Assembly (NCBI GenBank): GCA_964448935.1 | Contig: CAYVBE010000182.1 | Span: forward strand, 1-8,423 | DNA: 8,423 nt | Direction: 5' to 3' | Source of the DNA: CAYVBE01 sp964448935 | GTDB taxonomy: Bacteria; Planctomycetota; Brocadiia; SM23-32 | Shown: positions 6,668-8,423 of the stretch, in pieces | Layout of the letters: each line of letters begins with the position of its first letter | Numbering within the stretch: the first letter of the stretch is position 1 | Translations under genes and position numbers: made by a program | The notes under the pieces: generated by a model | What the model saw: the letters and a program-made list of their open reading frames with translations, nothing else | The model's database searches: none | What the model was told of the DNA's origin: nothing

Positions 6668-7534
6668 TTGGGGCTGAAAGTCTACATCAACGGCGAGCTT
6701 TACGAGAAGAACGAAGCCCGCATCTCCGTCTACGATCATGGGCTGCTCTACGGCGACGGCGTCTTCGAGGGCATCCGCGCCTACAACGGCCGCGTCTTCC
6801 GGGGCAAGCAACATATTGACCGGCTCTATGCCTCCGCGCGGGCGATCGCCCTCGAAATCCCCATGAGCAAGGAGGAACTCTCCCAGGCGATCGAGGACAC
6901 CCTGGCCGCTAACGAACTGTCGGACGCCTATATCCGCGTCGTCATCACCCGCGGCGTGGGCACGCTGGGGCTGGACCCCTACAAGTGTACCTGTCCGCAG
7001 GTGATCGTCATTACGGACAGCGTCGCGCTGTATCCCCCCGAGCTGTACGAGAACGGGCTGGAGCTGGTGACCGTCTCAACGCTGCGCAACCACCCCAACG
7101 CCGTCAACCCGCGCATCAAGTCCTTGAACTATCTGAATAACATCCTGGCCAAGATCGAGGGCATCCAGGCGGGGGTCAGCGAGGCCATCATGCTGAACAA
7201 GGACGGCTTCGTGGCCGAGTGCACCGGCGACAACATCTTCGTCGTGAAGGACGGCCGGCTGGAGACGCCGCCCGTCCACGCCGGCATTCTGGAAGGGATC
7301 ACGCGGGACGTTGTCATGGAACTGGCCGAGCAGGCCGGCATGGAGACGGTGGAGCGGGATATGACGCGGTTTGACCTTTACGTGGCGGACGAGTGCTTCC
7401 TGACGGGAACCGCCGCCGAGCTCATCCCGGTCGTGAAGATTGACAGCCGCCCCATCAAGGACGGCCAGGCGGGCCCCGTGACGCTCCAGCTCCTGGAGAT
7501 GTTCAGGGACCAGACGACCAACAACAAGGGCTGA
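6668..7534 (+). CDS. ilvE: Branched-chain amino acid aminotransferase
   Basis: PLP-dependent fold-type IV transaminase of 288 residues that interconverts leucine, isoleucine and valine with their 2-oxo acids, using 2-oxoglutarate/glutamate. It catalyses the last step of branched-chain amino acid synthesis in the cytoplasm. The start LKVYINGELYEKNEARISV and the motif YDHGLLYGDGVFEGIRAYNG are typical of the roughly 290-residue bacterial subgroup. The PLP lysine is K151 in NPRIKSLNYLNN, E184 sits in AECTGDNIFVV, and LTGTAAELIPV (about 245-255) supplies the phosphate-binding end. The start is a TTG at 6668, chosen from the strong SD and because the family begins at this point; the extra 29 residues from the ATG at 6581 have no family resemblance. 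D-amino acid transaminase and 4-amino-4-deoxychorismate lyase share the fold, but the motifs favour IlvE. It is the middle gene of a rightward cluster, 40 bp before the next gene, so co-transcription is likely. Confidence 0.92.
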   Translation: MGLKVYINGELYEKNEARISVYDHGLLYGDGVFEGIRAYNGRVFRGKQHIDRLYASARAIALEIPMSKEELSQAIEDTLAANELSDAYIRVVITRGVGTLGLDPYKCTCPQVIVITDSVALYPPELYENGLELVTVSTLRNHPNAVNPRIKSLNYLNNILAKIEGIQAGVSEAIMLNKDGFVAECTGDNIFVVKDGRLETPPVHAGILEGITRDVVMELAEQAGMETVERDMTRFDLYVADECFLTGTAAELIPVVKIDSRPIKDGQAGPVTLQLLEMFRDQTTNNKG

Positions 7535-7574
7535 GCAAGCCACCCCGATTCACCTTGGACGGAGTCACAGAACC

Positions 7575-8405
7575 ATGTACACTGCCTTTGGGGGACAGGC
7601 GGTAGGAGTTACACCGCCGTTTGACGAAGCGGTCGAACTGGCCGCTCACTACGGGTTCAAGGGCATATACCTCGACCTGGGTTTCCTGAGGACCGCCGGC
7701 CCCGCAGGCGTGGTCCAGTTGCTGGAGGATCGCAGCCTGGAGGCCGCCGGCTGGGTGCTGCCCTTCTCCCTTACGGCGGACGAGGACGATTTTTCCGCCG
7801 GACTGGAGCAACTGGCCGAAACGGCCGAGCTCTGCTCCCGCGCCAACTGCCTGCGCTGCATCCGATGGATCTCGCCGGGCTCCTCGATGCCCTACGATCA
7901 GACGTTCGCCCTCCTGCGCGATCGCGTCAACGCCGTCTGCGCGGTGCTGGCCGAATACGACGTGCGGCTGGGGCTGGAGTTCGTCGGCCCCGCCACGTCC
8001 CGGCAGAAGGCGGAGCACGAGTCCGTCCACACGCTCGAACAGGTGGTGGACCTCTGGGAGGCGGTGGATGTCTCGAACGTGGGGCTGCTGGCCGACTGCT
8101 GGCACTTCCACTGCGCGGGCATCGAGATGGAGGCCATCCTGGACCTGCCCGACGAGCGGATCGTGGACGTCCACGTCAGCGACGCGCCGGAAGGCGTGCC
8201 GCGGGACGATCTGATGGACAACGACCGACGTCTGCCCGGGGAGACAGGCGTCATTGACGCCCGGCGCTTCCTGGAATGCCTTCAGGAGATCGGCTACAGC
8301 GGCCCCGTCATGGTCGAGCCCATCGGCAAGCCACTGCACCTGCTGGAGAACCACGAGGCCATCCGCACGCTGAAGGAATCCCTGGACAGCGTCTGGCCGG
8401 ACTGA
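7575..8405 (+). CDS. Sugar phosphate isomerase/epimerase-like TIM barrel (second copy type)
   Basis: Cytoplasmic 276-residue protein of the xylose-isomerase-like TIM-barrel family. Expected metal ligands are visible: E135 (GLEFVGP), D174 with H177 (LADCWHFH), H200 (VDVHVSDAP) and E248 (VMVEPIG). RLPGETGVIDARRFLECLQEIGYSG (219-243) is the usual loop and helix after the histidine strand. The ATG has GGAG 10 nt upstream, and the gene follows ilvE by 40 bp with no visible terminator or promoter between them, suggesting one transcript. It is clearly divergent from the other TIM-barrel protein in this window (shorter, different ligand contexts, no WEDS tail), so the two probably act on different substrates and are not a recent duplication. 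Inosose dehydratase- or hydroxypyruvate isomerase-like activity is possible, but the sequence does not decide. The gene is complete and stops 18 bases before the window end. Confidence 0.87.
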   Translation: MYTAFGGQAVGVTPPFDEAVELAAHYGFKGIYLDLGFLRTAGPAGVVQLLEDRSLEAAGWVLPFSLTADEDDFSAGLEQLAETAELCSRANCLRCIRWISPGSSMPYDQTFALLRDRVNAVCAVLAEYDVRLGLEFVGPATSRQKAEHESVHTLEQVVDLWEAVDVSNVGLLADCWHFHCAGIEMEAILDLPDERIVDVHVSDAPEGVPRDDLMDNDRRLPGETGVIDARRFLECLQEIGYSGPVMVEPIGKPLHLLENHEAIRTLKESLDSVWPD

Positions 8406-8423
8406 CCACCGGGCGCGCACTTA

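Overview
This is a GC-rich bacterial chromosomal segment (low-to-mid 60s % GC by eye, not computed). It is densely coded, with Shine-Dalgarno (SD) sequences before most genes and two likely non-ATG starts. The mix of genes suggests a heterotroph of the Planctomycetota/PVC group or a similar environmental lineage: a large secreted clan-A glycoside hydrolase, a secreted parallel beta-helix protein, and two divergent xylose-isomerase-like TIM-barrel proteins. That assignment is an inference from gene content; there is no rRNA or marker gene to confirm it.

Layout, left to right. A secreted beta-helix protein lies on the minus strand (48-1064) and ends abruptly near the window edge. Across a 196-bp divergent intergenic region, a sugar phosphate isomerase/epimerase-like TIM barrel runs on plus (1261-2250) and ends in a clear intrinsic terminator (2274-2311). 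A MntP-type manganese exporter follows only 24 bp later (2335-2901, plus). It meets tail to tail, with a 2-bp gap, a large secreted glycoside hydrolase on minus (2904-5597). A second divergent region (5598-5820) carries promoters in both directions. From it a plus-strand cluster runs to the end of the window: a LolD/MacB-type ABC ATPase (5821-6549), a branched-chain amino acid aminotransferase (6668-7534) and a second TIM-barrel isomerase/epimerase (7575-8405).

How the parts may work together. The hydrolase and beta-helix protein would act outside the cytoplasm on polysaccharide, and the two TIM-barrel proteins could process unusual sugars or polyols inside the cell. MntP, IlvE and the ABC ATPase look like housekeeping functions interleaved with this carbohydrate theme. 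The TIM-barrel fold commonly uses Mn2+ or a similar divalent metal, so a Mn exporter beside one is suggestive but may be coincidence.

I saw no tRNA, rRNA, CRISPR array, insertion sequence, phage gene or recognised defence system. I did not find a convincing new biological system. The best leads are a symmetric pair of CACGTG palindromes around the predicted hydrolase promoter, a terminator placed just before mntP, and the abrupt end of the beta-helix gene.
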